The notes beneath the pieces are model-generated. The model saw only the letters and a program-made list of their open reading frames with translations, was not told the DNA's origin and did no database searches. The translations under genes and the position numbers were made by a program. Positions 1 through 6,153 of a DNA stretch of 6,153 nucleotides are shown here, one piece after another. Each line of letters begins with the position of its first letter. Position 1 is the stretch's first letter. The stretch comes from an uncultured Clostridium sp. Its GTDB lineage: Bacteria; Bacillota; Clostridia; TANB77; CAG-508. The stretch lies in contig USTA01000056.1 in the NCBI GenBank assembly GCA_900557475.1, forward strand, positions 1-6,153, written 5' to 3'.

Positions 1-777
1 GCAATTTTCTTTATTATTTCTTTTTTGTCCATTCCTAAATTTTCATAATATTTATAATGTTCATCTAATGGCAAGAAATTTAGTTCATTTTCTTTTTTTA
101 TTTCATTTCCTTCTATTAATATTATATATTCTCCTTTAACGGTATTTTTATCTAATTTTTGTAATATTTCTTCCACTGTCCCCCTTATAAATGTTTCATG
201 AATCTTAGTAAGTTCCTTTGCAATAACAATCTTCCTATTTCCTAAATTCTTAAGTATATCTTCTAATGTACTAATTAGCTTATGAGGTGCTTCATAAATA
301 ATAATTGTTTTCTCTTCTTTTTCTATTTCTTCAAACTTATTTTTTCTCAATTTTTTATTTAATGGCAAAAAGGCATAAAATGAAAATTCTTTTGTATCTA
401 AACCTGAAGCAATTAATGCATTTATTAAAGCACATGCTCCTGGTATTGGTATTATCTTTATACCATTTACTATTGCTTCTTTTACTACTTCCTCTCCGTG
501 GATCAGAAATTGCTGGAGTTCCTGCATCTGTAACGATAGCAATATTTTCTCCATTTAATAATTTTTCTATGATTACATTCTTTTTTATGTCTTCATTATG
601 CCTATGATAGCTAATTAAAGGTTTCGATATTTCTAAATGGTTTAATAGCTTCAACGTTTGCCTTGTATCTTCTGCTGCAATTAAATTAACTTCTTTTAAA
701 ACTCTTATAGCTCTTAATGTAATATCTTCCAAATTTCCAATTGGTGTAGCAACCAAATATAATGTTCCTTTTTCCAT
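1..777 (-). pseudogene. rsmI: 16S rRNA (cytidine1402-2'-O)-methyltransferase RsmI, frameshifted and 3'-partial
   Basis: RsmI transfers a methyl group from S-adenosylmethionine to the 2'-O of C1402 in 16S rRNA, in the ribosomal P-site region. The N-terminus matches the family closely: [20 protein letters not shown] (residues 4-23), AEDTR (35-39), SYHRHNE (56-62) and [10 protein letters not shown] (84-93). After Pro93 the frame breaks. Read straight on, it gives 47 unrelated residues and a stop at 355-357. Skipping one base (498) restores the expected GEEVVKEA, then PIPGACA, YEAPHKL and KELTKIHETF. That frame stays open to position 1, giving about 258 residues of a usual ~280, so the C-terminus lies outside. 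The start directly follows the trmN6 stop codon (TAA then ATG), with its ribosome binding site inside the end of trmN6, so the two are translationally coupled. Family identity is near certain. Whether the frameshift is a real mutation or a sequencing error cannot be decided here; the undecayed downstream frame favours an error or a very recent event. Confidence 0.93.
498..498 (-). other. Single-base insertion causing the rsmI frameshift
   Basis: On the minus strand the sequence reads GAT CCA CGG AGA GGA AGT, which gives DPRRGS. Removing the C opposite plus-strand G498 gives GAT CCA GGA GAG GAA GTA, or DPGEEV, which is the family sequence after the SAM-binding DAGTPxISDPG loop. The position is inferred from protein conservation and could be off by one or two bases. 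The resulting CGG is the only CGG arginine codon I noticed in the reading frames of the window, which fits an accidental codon. Confidence 0.8.
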
Positions 778-1497
778 TTATTTTCCTTCTTCATATATAT
801 TCAATATTTCATCTGTATATTTGCCATTTTCTTTATATATAATAAGTGGCTTTTCTATTTTTAAAAATTGTTTTCCATTCTTTTCTGCCTTTATCAAAAC
901 TAAATTTGCATCTTTAGATATACTAGAATAGACAAACCTCATTCTTTTAGGCTCTAATTTAAATTTTCTTAATGTTTCTATTATTTCATTTAACCTTTCA
1001 GGTCTATGGACTAAATACATTGCTCCATTATCTTTAAGTAACGCTGATGATATCCTAGCCCATGTTTCAAAGTTTGCTGTTGTTTCATGCCTTGAAATTA
1101 TCTGTTTATTCTCTTTATTTATAATTCCCGTACCTTGCTTTTTATATGGTGGATTTGTAATAATATAATCAAACGAATTTTTTTCTAGGCTTATTTTATT
1201 GATATCTTCATTTAAAATTGCTATTTTTTCATCTAGCTGATTTATCTTAACACTTCTTCTCGCCATTTCTGCGACTTCTTTTTGTACTTCTATTCCTATT
1301 ATTTTCTTTGCTTCTACCTTTTTTGCCAAAAGTATACTAATAATTCCTGTACCTGTCCCTAAATCAACTATGTTTTTCCCTTTTTTCATATCCCTTGCAA
1401 ATTCTGTTAAAAGAATACTATCCATTCCAAAGCAAAACCAGTCTGTATTTTGAATTATTTTTAAACCTTTATATTGTAAATCATCTATTCTTTCCAT
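778..1497 (-). CDS. trmN6: TrmN6/YabB-type adenine-N6 methyltransferase (tRNA1(Val) A37-type)
   Basis: This 239-residue protein is a class I SAM-dependent methyltransferase. It has the SAM-binding loop DLGTGTG (residues 45-51), an acidic residue ending strand 2 (IGIE, Glu70), and the NPPY catalytic motif (115-118) typical of enzymes that methylate an exocyclic amino group. The N-terminus ERIDDLQYKGLKIIQ followed by FCFGMDSILL (21-30) is characteristic of the YabB/YfiC group. The E. coli member makes m6A37 in tRNA1(Val); the substrate here is inferred by family and could differ. Length is normal. The gene abuts rsmI, a YabB-RsmI neighbourhood also found in other Firmicutes. The start at 1497 is fixed by the conserved N-terminus: an in-frame TAA lies 24 bases upstream (1519-1521), and no upstream start codon is available. 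Unusually, there is no Shine-Dalgarno sequence, since the bases just before ATG are TTTTTTT. A leaderless message or an A/U-rich initiation region is possible. Confidence 0.92.
   Translation of the reverse strand: MERIDDLQYKGLKIIQNTDWFCFGMDSILLTEFARDMKKGKNIVDLGTGTGIISILLAKKVEAKKIIGIEVQKEVAEMARRSVKINQLDEKIAILNEDINKISLEKNSFDYIITNPPYKKQGTGIINKENKQIISRHETTANFETWARISSALLKDNGAMYLVHRPERLNEIIETLRKFKLEPKRMRFVYSSISKDANLVLIKAEKNGKQFLKIEKPLIIYKENGKYTDEILNIYEEGK
784..789 (-). promoter_or_regulatory. rsmI ribosome binding site inside the trmN6 3' end
   Basis: GAAGGA on the minus strand lies six bases before the rsmI ATG, within the last codons of trmN6 (Glu-Gly-Lys-stop). This supports the ATG at 777 as the rsmI start and implies translational coupling to trmN6. 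Confidence 0.8.
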
Positions 1498-1537
1498 AAA
1501 AAAAGTATAGCATAAATTTTATTTTATTGCTATACTT
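1498..1537 (-). terminator. Inverted repeat plus T-run, possible intrinsic terminator after the GerMN gene
   Basis: A perfect 10-bp inverted repeat has arms at 1528-1537 and 1503-1512 (AAGTATAGCA and TGCTATACTT on the minus strand). The loop is 15 bases and entirely A/T. The 3' arm runs into five further T residues, so the transcript would end in a U-tract immediately before the trmN6 ATG. It lies about 25 bases past the GerMN stop codon, a normal place for a terminator. Only three of ten pairs are G-C and the loop is long, so it would be a weak terminator. It may instead be an operator-like palindrome around the -10 element. Confidence 0.45.
1504..1532 (-). promoter_or_regulatory. Possible extended -10 promoter giving leaderless trmN6 mRNA
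   Basis: On the minus strand TGCTATACT (1512-1504) is an extended -10 element (TG, one base, TATACT). Six T residues separate TATACT from the trmN6 ATG, which would put the transcription start at or next to the A of ATG. The -35 candidate TAGCAA (1532-1527, spacer 17) is poor at three of six matches, so activity would rest on the extended -10. The missing Shine-Dalgarno sequence agrees with a leaderless start. The same bases form the 3' arm of an inverted repeat, so a terminator reading competes with this one. Confidence 0.4.
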
Positions 1538-1561
1538 CTATTTAATTTAATATAATAAATC

Positions 1562-2074
1562 TTACTTTCTTACAAAAATTTCTTTAAGTCCATCCTTTTC
1601 TTCACCATTTATTAAAAATTTTACTCCATTTACTTCCTTTAATTCTGTAAGTGAATTTACTATTGAATATATTGCATTTGTTCCTGACATATTCAATATC
1701 TCTTCTGAACAGTCTAATGTAACTATGTCTCCATTTATATTTACTTTATTAATCTTCACTCCATCTGGAATTATTTTTTTTAAGTTTTCTTCTTTAGGTC
1801 CTTGTATTAATAATTCCACAATAAATTTATATGGATTATTTAAAAGTTCTTTTGCATCTACATTTCTCTCTTCTTTTGCAAGTTGCATACTAGTTTTATC
1901 TTCAAAAAATAAAGTTACTATTGTTTGCCTTGCTTGTTCTTCTGAAATTTCCTCTTCTGGTTCTATAATATTTTCTTCATTTTCCACTTTCTCTGCTGAA
2001 AAATTAAATACAATAAAAATCCCTACTAAAGCTACTACTACAATTATTAAAATTATCTTAATAATCTTTTTCAT
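1562..2074 (-). CDS. Membrane-anchored GerMN-domain protein
   Basis: This 170-residue protein has a short basic start (MKK), a hydrophobic segment at about residues 7-25 and an acidic, low-complexity linker (28-48). A single GerMN domain fills the rest (about 50-165). Domain hallmarks are the beta strand TIVTLFF (51-57), LLIQGPKEENL followed by IPDG (88-105), VTLDCSEEIL (118-127) and SIVNSLTEL (137-145). GerMN domains occur in the spore-germination protein GerM and in many uncharacterised envelope proteins of Firmicutes, and are thought to act in the envelope, possibly by binding cell-wall material. No lipobox cysteine is visible in the hydrophobic segment, so I read it as an uncleaved N-terminal anchor with the domain outside the membrane. 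A strong ribosome binding site (AAGGAGG, five bases before ATG) fixes the start. The gene lies upstream of trmN6/rsmI but may be a separate transcription unit. A sporulation role is possible but unproven; one domain copy rather than two makes it shorter than GerM. Confidence 0.85.
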   Translation of the reverse strand: MKKIIKIILIIVVVALVGIFIVFNFSAEKVENEENIIEPEEEISEEQARQTIVTLFFEDKTSMQLAKEERNVDAKELLNNPYKFIVELLIQGPKEENLKKIIPDGVKINKVNINGDIVTLDCSEEILNMSGTNAIYSIVNSLTELKEVNGVKFLINGEEKDGLKEIFVRK

Positions 2075-2079
2075 GTTCT

Positions 2080-2086
2080 CCTCCTT
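2080..2086 (-). promoter_or_regulatory. Consensus ribosome binding site of the GerMN gene
   Basis: AAGGAGG on the minus strand is five bases before the ATG at 2074. Its strength contrasts with the missing Shine-Dalgarno sequence at the next gene, trmN6. I could not identify a convincing promoter for this gene in 2087-2211. Confidence 0.85.
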
Positions 2087-2145
2087 TTCTTAATTTTATG
2101 AGGGCTTTTCGTTATTTATTACTGATTGTTACCACTATTTGTAAG

Positions 2146-2174
2146 TTGACAAATTGCCAATAAAAAGCTAAAAT
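2146..2174 (+). promoter_or_regulatory. Sigma-A-type promoter for the fused activase gene
   Basis: A perfect -35 TTGACA (2146-2151) is followed by a 17-bp spacer and TAAAAT (2169-2174, five of six matches to TATAAT). Transcription should start near 2181, leaving a leader of about 30 bases, too short for a riboswitch. It sits in the 137-bp divergent gap between the GerMN gene and the activase gene. I see no clear operator palindrome around it. Confidence 0.75.
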
Positions 2175-2197
2175 ATAGTATGATATTTAACTTTTAA

Positions 2198-2203
2198 AAG
2201 GAG
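2198..2203 (+). promoter_or_regulatory. Ribosome binding site of the fused activase gene
   Basis: AAGGAG lies eight bases before the ATG at 2212. This supports that start, which also places the first ATPase phosphate-binding loop (Gly-Leu-Asp-Val-Gly-Ser-Thr-Thr) at residues 8-15, as expected for the family. Confidence 0.85.
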
Positions 2204-2211
2204 AATAATTA

Positions 2212-5200
2212 ATGAAACAATTATTACATATTGGTCTTGATGTCGGTTCTACAACAGTAAAAATTGTAGTAATGGATGAAGACTTAAATATAATATATAA
2301 CAACTATCAAAGACACTTTTCAGATACTAAGAATACTGTATGTAATGTTTTAGAAAAACTCACATCGGATTTCGAAGATTCTGAATTTACAATCGCATTA
2401 ACTGGTTCTGGAGCCATGTCTGCTTCAAGATTTTTAGATTTACCATTTATTCAAGAAGTAGTCTCTTGTAAAAGAGCTGTTGAAAAATATATTCCAAAAA
2501 CAGATGTGGTTATCGAACTAGGTGGAGAAGATGCTAAAATTATTTATTTTGGAAAATCTATTGAAGAGCGTATGAATGGAACTTGTGCTGGTGGTACAGG
2601 GGCATTCATTGATCAAATGGCTTCATTATTAAATACAGATTCTAGTGGATTAAATGAGCTTGCCAAAAAACATAAGATGATCTATCCTATCGCTTCTCGA
2701 TGTGGCGTTTTTGCCAAGACTGATGTGCAACCACTTTTAAATGAAGGTGCTGATAAAGAAGATATCGCTGCATCTATTTTTCAGGCAGTTGTTAATCAAA
2801 CAATAAGTGGACTTGCTTGTGGTAGACCAATAAGAGGAAACGTTGCATTTTTAGGTGGACCTTTAAATTATCTATCTGAATTAAGGCAAAGATTTATAGA
2901 AACATTACATCTAACACCAGAATCTACAATAGTACCAACTGATGCTCATCTTTTAGTTGCAAAAGGTGCTGCTTTAGATTCATTAGATGCTAAACCTATT
3001 TCTACTGAAAAATTAAAAGCTAAAATTGAAATGCTAAAAGCTTCTCATGATAATACATCTAAACCTATTAAGCCACTTTTCGTAACTGATTCTGAATATG
3101 ATGAATTTAAATCAAGACATAATAAAGATAAAGTTCCTAAAGGAGATTTAGCAAACTTTAAAGGAGACTGTTTTATTGGTATTGATGCTGGTTCTACAAC
3201 AACCAAGTTAGTAGTAACAGATTCAGAAGACAAACTATTATATTCGCTATATAGAAGTAATGAAGGAAATCCTTTGCAAAGTGTTATCGGAATGCTAAAA
3301 GATTTATATAAAGTAATTCCTGAAAGTGCAATCATTAGATATAGCGGTGTTACTGGATATGGTGAAAAATTAATTCAGACAGCACTTAGTGTTGATTTAA
3401 ATGAAATTGAAACAATTGCACATTATACTGCTGCTCAAAGATTTATGCCAGAAGTCTCAAGTATTGTAGATATTGGCGGACAAGACATGAAATATATAAA
3501 AATCAAAGATGGCACCATTAACAATATAATGCTTAATGAAGCTTGTTCATCTGGCTGTGGTTCTTTTATAGAAACATTTGCTAAAAGTTTAAATCTTTCC
3601 ATTGAAGACTTTGTTAAAGAAGCTTTAAATTCTAGAGCTCCTGTTGACTTAGGTTCTAGATGTACAGTATTCATGAACTCAAAAATAAAGCAAGCACAAA
3701 AAGAGGGAGCCTCTGTTGGTGATATATCTGCTGGGTTGTCTTACTCAGTTATAAAAAATGCTATTCAAAAAGTCATGAAGGTAAGGGATGTAAATTCATT
3801 GGGAAATCACATTGTTGTACAAGGTGGTACATTTTATAATGATGCCGTTCTTCGCTCTTTTGAACTTATATCTGGAAAGAATGTAGTAAGACCTGATATT
3901 GCTGGACTTATGGGTGCTTATGGAGTTGCAATTTTAGCCAGAAAACAGTTTGAGGCTAACTTAGATATGGAATATACTTCTCATATCACTAAAGCAGAAG
4001 AGTTAGACAACTTAAAAATACAAACATCACATATTCGTTGTAACGGCTGTGAAAATCACTGCTTACTTACAATTAATAAATTTAATAATGGACAAAAACA
4101 TATATCTGGCAATAGATGTGAAAAAGGTGAAGGAATTGTTACAGGAAAAAAAGATATTCCTAATATATATAAATATAAATTTGAAAGATTATTCAGCTAT
4201 AAGCCATTAGATGAAAAAGATGCACCAAGAGGAACCATTGGAATTCCTAGAGTATTAAATATGTATGAAGATTATCCTTTTTGGTTTACATTTTTAACAA
4301 AACTTGGTTTTAGAGTGCTAATATCAGAAAAAAGTAACAGAAAAACTTATGAAAAAGGAATGGAATCAATGCCTTCAGAGTCTGTTTGCTATCCAGCAAA
4401 ACTTTCACATGGACATATAATGAGTCTTATTAATTCTGGAATAAAAACTATATTCTATCCATGTATTCCTTACTCTAGAAAAGAATATTCTAAGGCAGAT
4501 AACCATTATAATTGCCCTATTGTAATTTCTTACTCTGAAGTTTTAAAAAATAACATTCCAGAGATACAGGAAAAAGGTATAAAATTTCTAAATCCTTTTC
4601 TACCTTTTGAAAGAAAAAATTTAGTAGAAACTATTCTTTCTTTGCCAGAATTTAAAGAATATAATTTTACAAAATCTGAATTAAATGTTGCTGCAAAGGC
4701 TGCTGAAGACGAATATCAAAGATTTAAAGAAGATGTACATACACAAGGTTCTTTAGCACTTAAATATATGGAAGAACATAATGTACACGGTATTGTTCTT
4801 GCTGGTAGACCATATCATGTAGACCCTGAAATAAATCATGGTATTGATACATTAATTACGAGTTTAGGTCTATGCGTACTTTCAGAAGATAGTATTTCAA
4901 ATCAAACAGAAGTAAAAAGACCTATTAGAGTCGTAGATCAATGGGTATATCATGCTAGACTTTATGCAGCTGCTGATTTTGTTGGAAAACATGATAACCT
5001 TGAGCTTATTCAATTAAATTCTTTTGGATGTGGTGTTGATGCTGTAACAACTGATCAGGTAGAAGAAATTCTTTCAAGCTATGATAAAATGTATACATTA
5101 ATAAAAATAGATGAAGTAAATAATTTGGGTGCTGTAAGAATTCGTATTCGTTCTTTATTAGCTAGTATGAATAAACGTATATTAAGAAAAACTCAAAATA

Positions 5201-6153
5201 CAGAAGCTATTGGAAATTATGAAATCAATAAAAAAATATTTACAAAAGATATGAAAGATACTTATACAATCTTAATTCCACAAATGGCACCTATTCATTT
5301 TGAATTGATTGAAGCTGCTGTTGCAAGTTGTGGTTATAATGTTAAATTATTAAAAAATTGTACACCTCATACAGTAGAAGTTGGCTTAAAATATGTTAAT
5401 AATGATGCTTGTTATCCTTCAATACTTACTACTGGTCAAATGATAGAAGCACTAGAATCTGGGGAATATGACATAAATAAAACTGCCTTAATAATGTCTC
5501 AAACTGGTGGAGGATGTAGAGCTACAAATTATATTGGATTTATTAGAAAAGCATTAAAAGATGCTGGATATCCTAATGTACCTGTAATTTCATTTAATGT
5601 TGTTGGTATGGAAAAAATGCCTGGTTTTAAATTAACACCTAAACTTATTGAAAACCTAATGAAATGTGTTGTTTATGGTGACCTGCTTCAAAAATTATTA
5701 ACTAAAAATAGGGCCTATGAAGTAAATAAAGGAGAAACTCAAAAATTATTTGAAAAATGGCTTAATAAATGTAGAGAATTAGTTGCTAATTCTACTCTAA
5801 AAGAATTTAAATCTAATATATATAAAATGGTAGAAGATTTTGAAAAAATAGAGTTAGATACATCTGTTTTAAAACCTAAAGTTGGTATTGTTGGTGAAGT
5901 ACTTATAAAATATCATCCATTTGGCAATAATTTTGTTGCTGATAAATTAGAAGCTGAAGGTGCTGAAGTTATCCTTCCAGATTTTATGGGCTTTGTAAAA
6001 TTTATCGCTACACATAAAATAACATTCAATCAGCTAATCAAAATAGATTCTGCTAAAGCAAAAATATTTAAGTTAGCTATAAAATTAATAGATATATTAG
6101 AAAAAGACGAAATTGCCGCGCTTTCTTCTTCTAAAAAAGGTTATTTACTTCCT
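2212..6153 (+). CDS. Fused double 2-hydroxyacyl-CoA dehydratase activase / DUF2229 / HgdB-like protein (3' partial)
   Basis: The frame is open for 1314 codons to the window edge; relatives are roughly 1400 residues, so about 100 C-terminal residues are missing. Domain order follows. (1) Activase ATPase 1 (BadF/BadG/BcrA/BcrD, ASKHA fold), about 5-270: GLDVGSTT (8-15), ELGGEDAK (102-109), CAGGTG with Cys125, SRCGVF with Cys164. (2) Linker, about 271-320. (3) Activase ATPase 2, about 322-580: GIDAGSTT (323-330), DIGGQDMK (420-427), CSSGCG with Cys445 and Cys449, SRCTVF with Cys484. (4) Cysteine knuckle RCNGCENHC (Cys610, 613, 617) with GNRCEKGE (Cys636). (5) DUF2229-like region from about 674: [15 protein letters not shown], Cys726, Cys751, Cys768. 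(6) HgdB-like part: AGRPYH (864-869), FGCGVD (Cys940), NDACYPS (Cys1067), [10 protein letters not shown] (Cys1102). In single-domain activases such as HgdC, ATP hydrolysis drives low-potential electron transfer from a [4Fe-4S] cluster to a dehydratase. The fused family is annotated as acyl-CoA dehydratase activase-related, and I know of no proven reaction or substrate. It is probably cytoplasmic and oxygen-sensitive; no signal or membrane segment is seen. It has its own promoter and stands apart from the leftward genes. Confidence 0.93.
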   Translation, partial: MKQLLHIGLDVGSTTVKIVVMDEDLNIIYNNYQRHFSDTKNTVCNVLEKLTSDFEDSEFTIALTGSGAMSASRFLDLPFIQEVVSCKRAVEKYIPKTDVVIELGGEDAKIIYFGKSIEERMNGTCAGGTGAFIDQMASLLNTDSSGLNELAKKHKMIYPIASRCGVFAKTDVQPLLNEGADKEDIAASIFQAVVNQTISGLACGRPIRGNVAFLGGPLNYLSELRQRFIETLHLTPESTIVPTDAHLLVAKGAALDSLDAKPISTEKLKAKIEMLKASHDNTSKPIKPLFVTDSEYDEFKSRHNKDKVPKGDLANFKGDCFIGIDAGSTTTKLVVTDSEDKLLYSLYRSNEGNPLQSVIGMLKDLYKVIPESAIIRYSGVTGYGEKLIQTALSVDLNEIETIAHYTAAQRFMPEVSSIVDIGGQDMKYIKIKDGTINNIMLNEACSSGCGSFIETFAKSLNLSIEDFVKEALNSRAPVDLGSRCTVFMNSKIKQAQKEGASVGDISAGLSYSVIKNAIQKVMKVRDVNSLGNHIVVQGGTFYNDAVLRSFELISGKNVVRPDIAGLMGAYGVAILARKQFEANLDMEYTSHITKAEELDNLKIQTSHIRCNGCENHCLLTINKFNNGQKHISGNRCEKGEGIVTGKKDIPNIYKYKFERLFSYKPLDEKDAPRGTIGIPRVLNMYEDYPFWFTFLTKLGFRVLISEKSNRKTYEKGMESMPSESVCYPAKLSHGHIMSLINSGIKTIFYPCIPYSRKEYSKADNHYNCPIVISYSEVLKNNIPEIQEKGIKFLNPFLPFERKNLVETILSLPEFKEYNFTKSELNVAAKAAEDEYQRFKEDVHTQGSLALKYMEEHNVHGIVLAGRPYHVDPEINHGIDTLITSLGLCVLSEDSISNQTEVKRPIRVVDQWVYHARLYAAADFVGKHDNLELIQLNSFGCGVDAVTTDQVEEILSSYDKMYTLIKIDEVNNLGAVRIRIRSLLASMNKRILRKTQNTEAIGNYEINKKIFTKDMKDTYTILIPQMAPIHFELIEAAVASCGYNVKLLKNCTPHTVEVGLKYVNNDACYPSILTTGQMIEALESGEYDINKTALIMSQTGGGCRATNYIGFIRKALKDAGYPNVPVISFNVVGMEKMPGFKLTPKLIENLMKCVVYGDLLQKLLTKNRAYEVNKGETQKLFEKWLNKCRELVANSTLKEFKSNIYKMVEDFEKIELDTSVLKPKVGIVGEVLIKYHPFGNNFVADKLEAEGAEVILPDFMGFVKFIATHKITFNQLIKIDSAKAKIFKLAIKLIDILEKDEIAALSSSKKGYLLP

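Noticed and set aside
491..504. Programmed +1 frameshift to make full-length RsmI
   Set aside because: The rare CGG codon after CCA could slow the ribosome, but tRNA-Pro would re-pair poorly on CAC. There is no in-frame stop or stimulatory Shine-Dalgarno element nearby, and I know of no recoding in the RsmI family.
305..607. Rightward open frame of 100 codons rich in Leu and Phe
   Set aside because: It lies antisense to rsmI, has no ribosome binding site, and its hydrophobic repetitive composition is what A/T-rich antisense sequence produces.
1725..2093. Rightward open frame of 122 codons
   Set aside because: It is antisense to nearly the whole GerMN gene, is low-complexity Ser/Ile/Phe-rich, and has no recognisable domain. 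The minus-strand gene has a consensus ribosome binding site and family motifs.
2075..2211. Riboswitch, small RNA or small peptide gene in the divergent intergenic region
   Set aside because: The predicted leader before the activase gene is only about 30 bases. I see no stable stem-loop or conserved aptamer motif and no short frame with a ribosome binding site.
3045..3674. Two leftward open frames of 96 and 79 codons (3045-3335 and 3435-3674)
   Set aside because: Both are antisense to the second activase domain, where the plus-strand frame carries clear catalytic motifs; neither has a start signal or a family resemblance.
2212..4000. The rightward gene as a glycerol kinase, FGGY kinase or Hsp70
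   Set aside because: It shares the ASKHA phosphate-binding loop. However, the CxxGxG cysteine motif, the second cysteine 39 residues later in SRCxVF, and GGxDxK are specific to the 2-hydroxyacyl-CoA dehydratase activase group.

Overview
The window is strongly AT-rich bacterial DNA. It uses the standard code (TGG for Trp, TAA stops), consensus AGGAGG-type ribosome binding sites and a clear sigma-A-type promoter. This points to a low-GC Firmicute, most likely an anaerobic Clostridia-type organism. A GerMN-domain protein (a family common in spore-formers) and a very large 2-hydroxyacyl-CoA dehydratase activase-like protein (typical of strict anaerobes) fit that reading. No species can be named from the sequence alone.

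Layout. Positions 1-2074 hold three leftward genes. In transcription order they are a membrane-anchored GerMN-domain protein (2074-1562), a TrmN6/YabB-type methyltransferase (1497-778), and rsmI (777 to beyond position 1). trmN6 and rsmI abut exactly (stop codon then ATG) and form a translation/RNA-modification pair also seen in other Firmicutes. rsmI carries a single-base frameshift at about 498, after which its frame is intact to the window edge. The 64-bp gap between the GerMN gene and trmN6 contains a perfect 10-bp inverted repeat followed by a T-run that runs directly into the trmN6 start codon. It can be read as a weak terminator, or as an extended -10 promoter placed to give a leaderless trmN6 message.

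Positions 2075-2211 are a divergent intergenic region with a good promoter (TTGACA, 17 bp, TAAAAT) and ribosome binding site for the rightward gene. That gene begins at 2212 and stays open to the end of the window (1314 codons, 3' end missing). It encodes two tandem BadF/BadG/BcrA/BcrD-type ATPase (activase) domains, each with the paired cysteines that bind the activase [4Fe-4S] cluster. A cysteine knuckle and a long DUF2229/HgdB-like region rich in conserved-looking cysteines follow. Reductase-type ATPase and a likely electron-accepting Fe-S module are thus joined in one chain. The fused family is known from anaerobe genomes, but to my knowledge its reaction is not established.

There are no tRNA or rRNA genes, CRISPR arrays or insertion sequences that I can recognise, and no gene-free stretch longer than 300 bases. 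The most interesting element is the fused double-activase protein. The frameshifted rsmI and the unusual trmN6 start are secondary points of interest.
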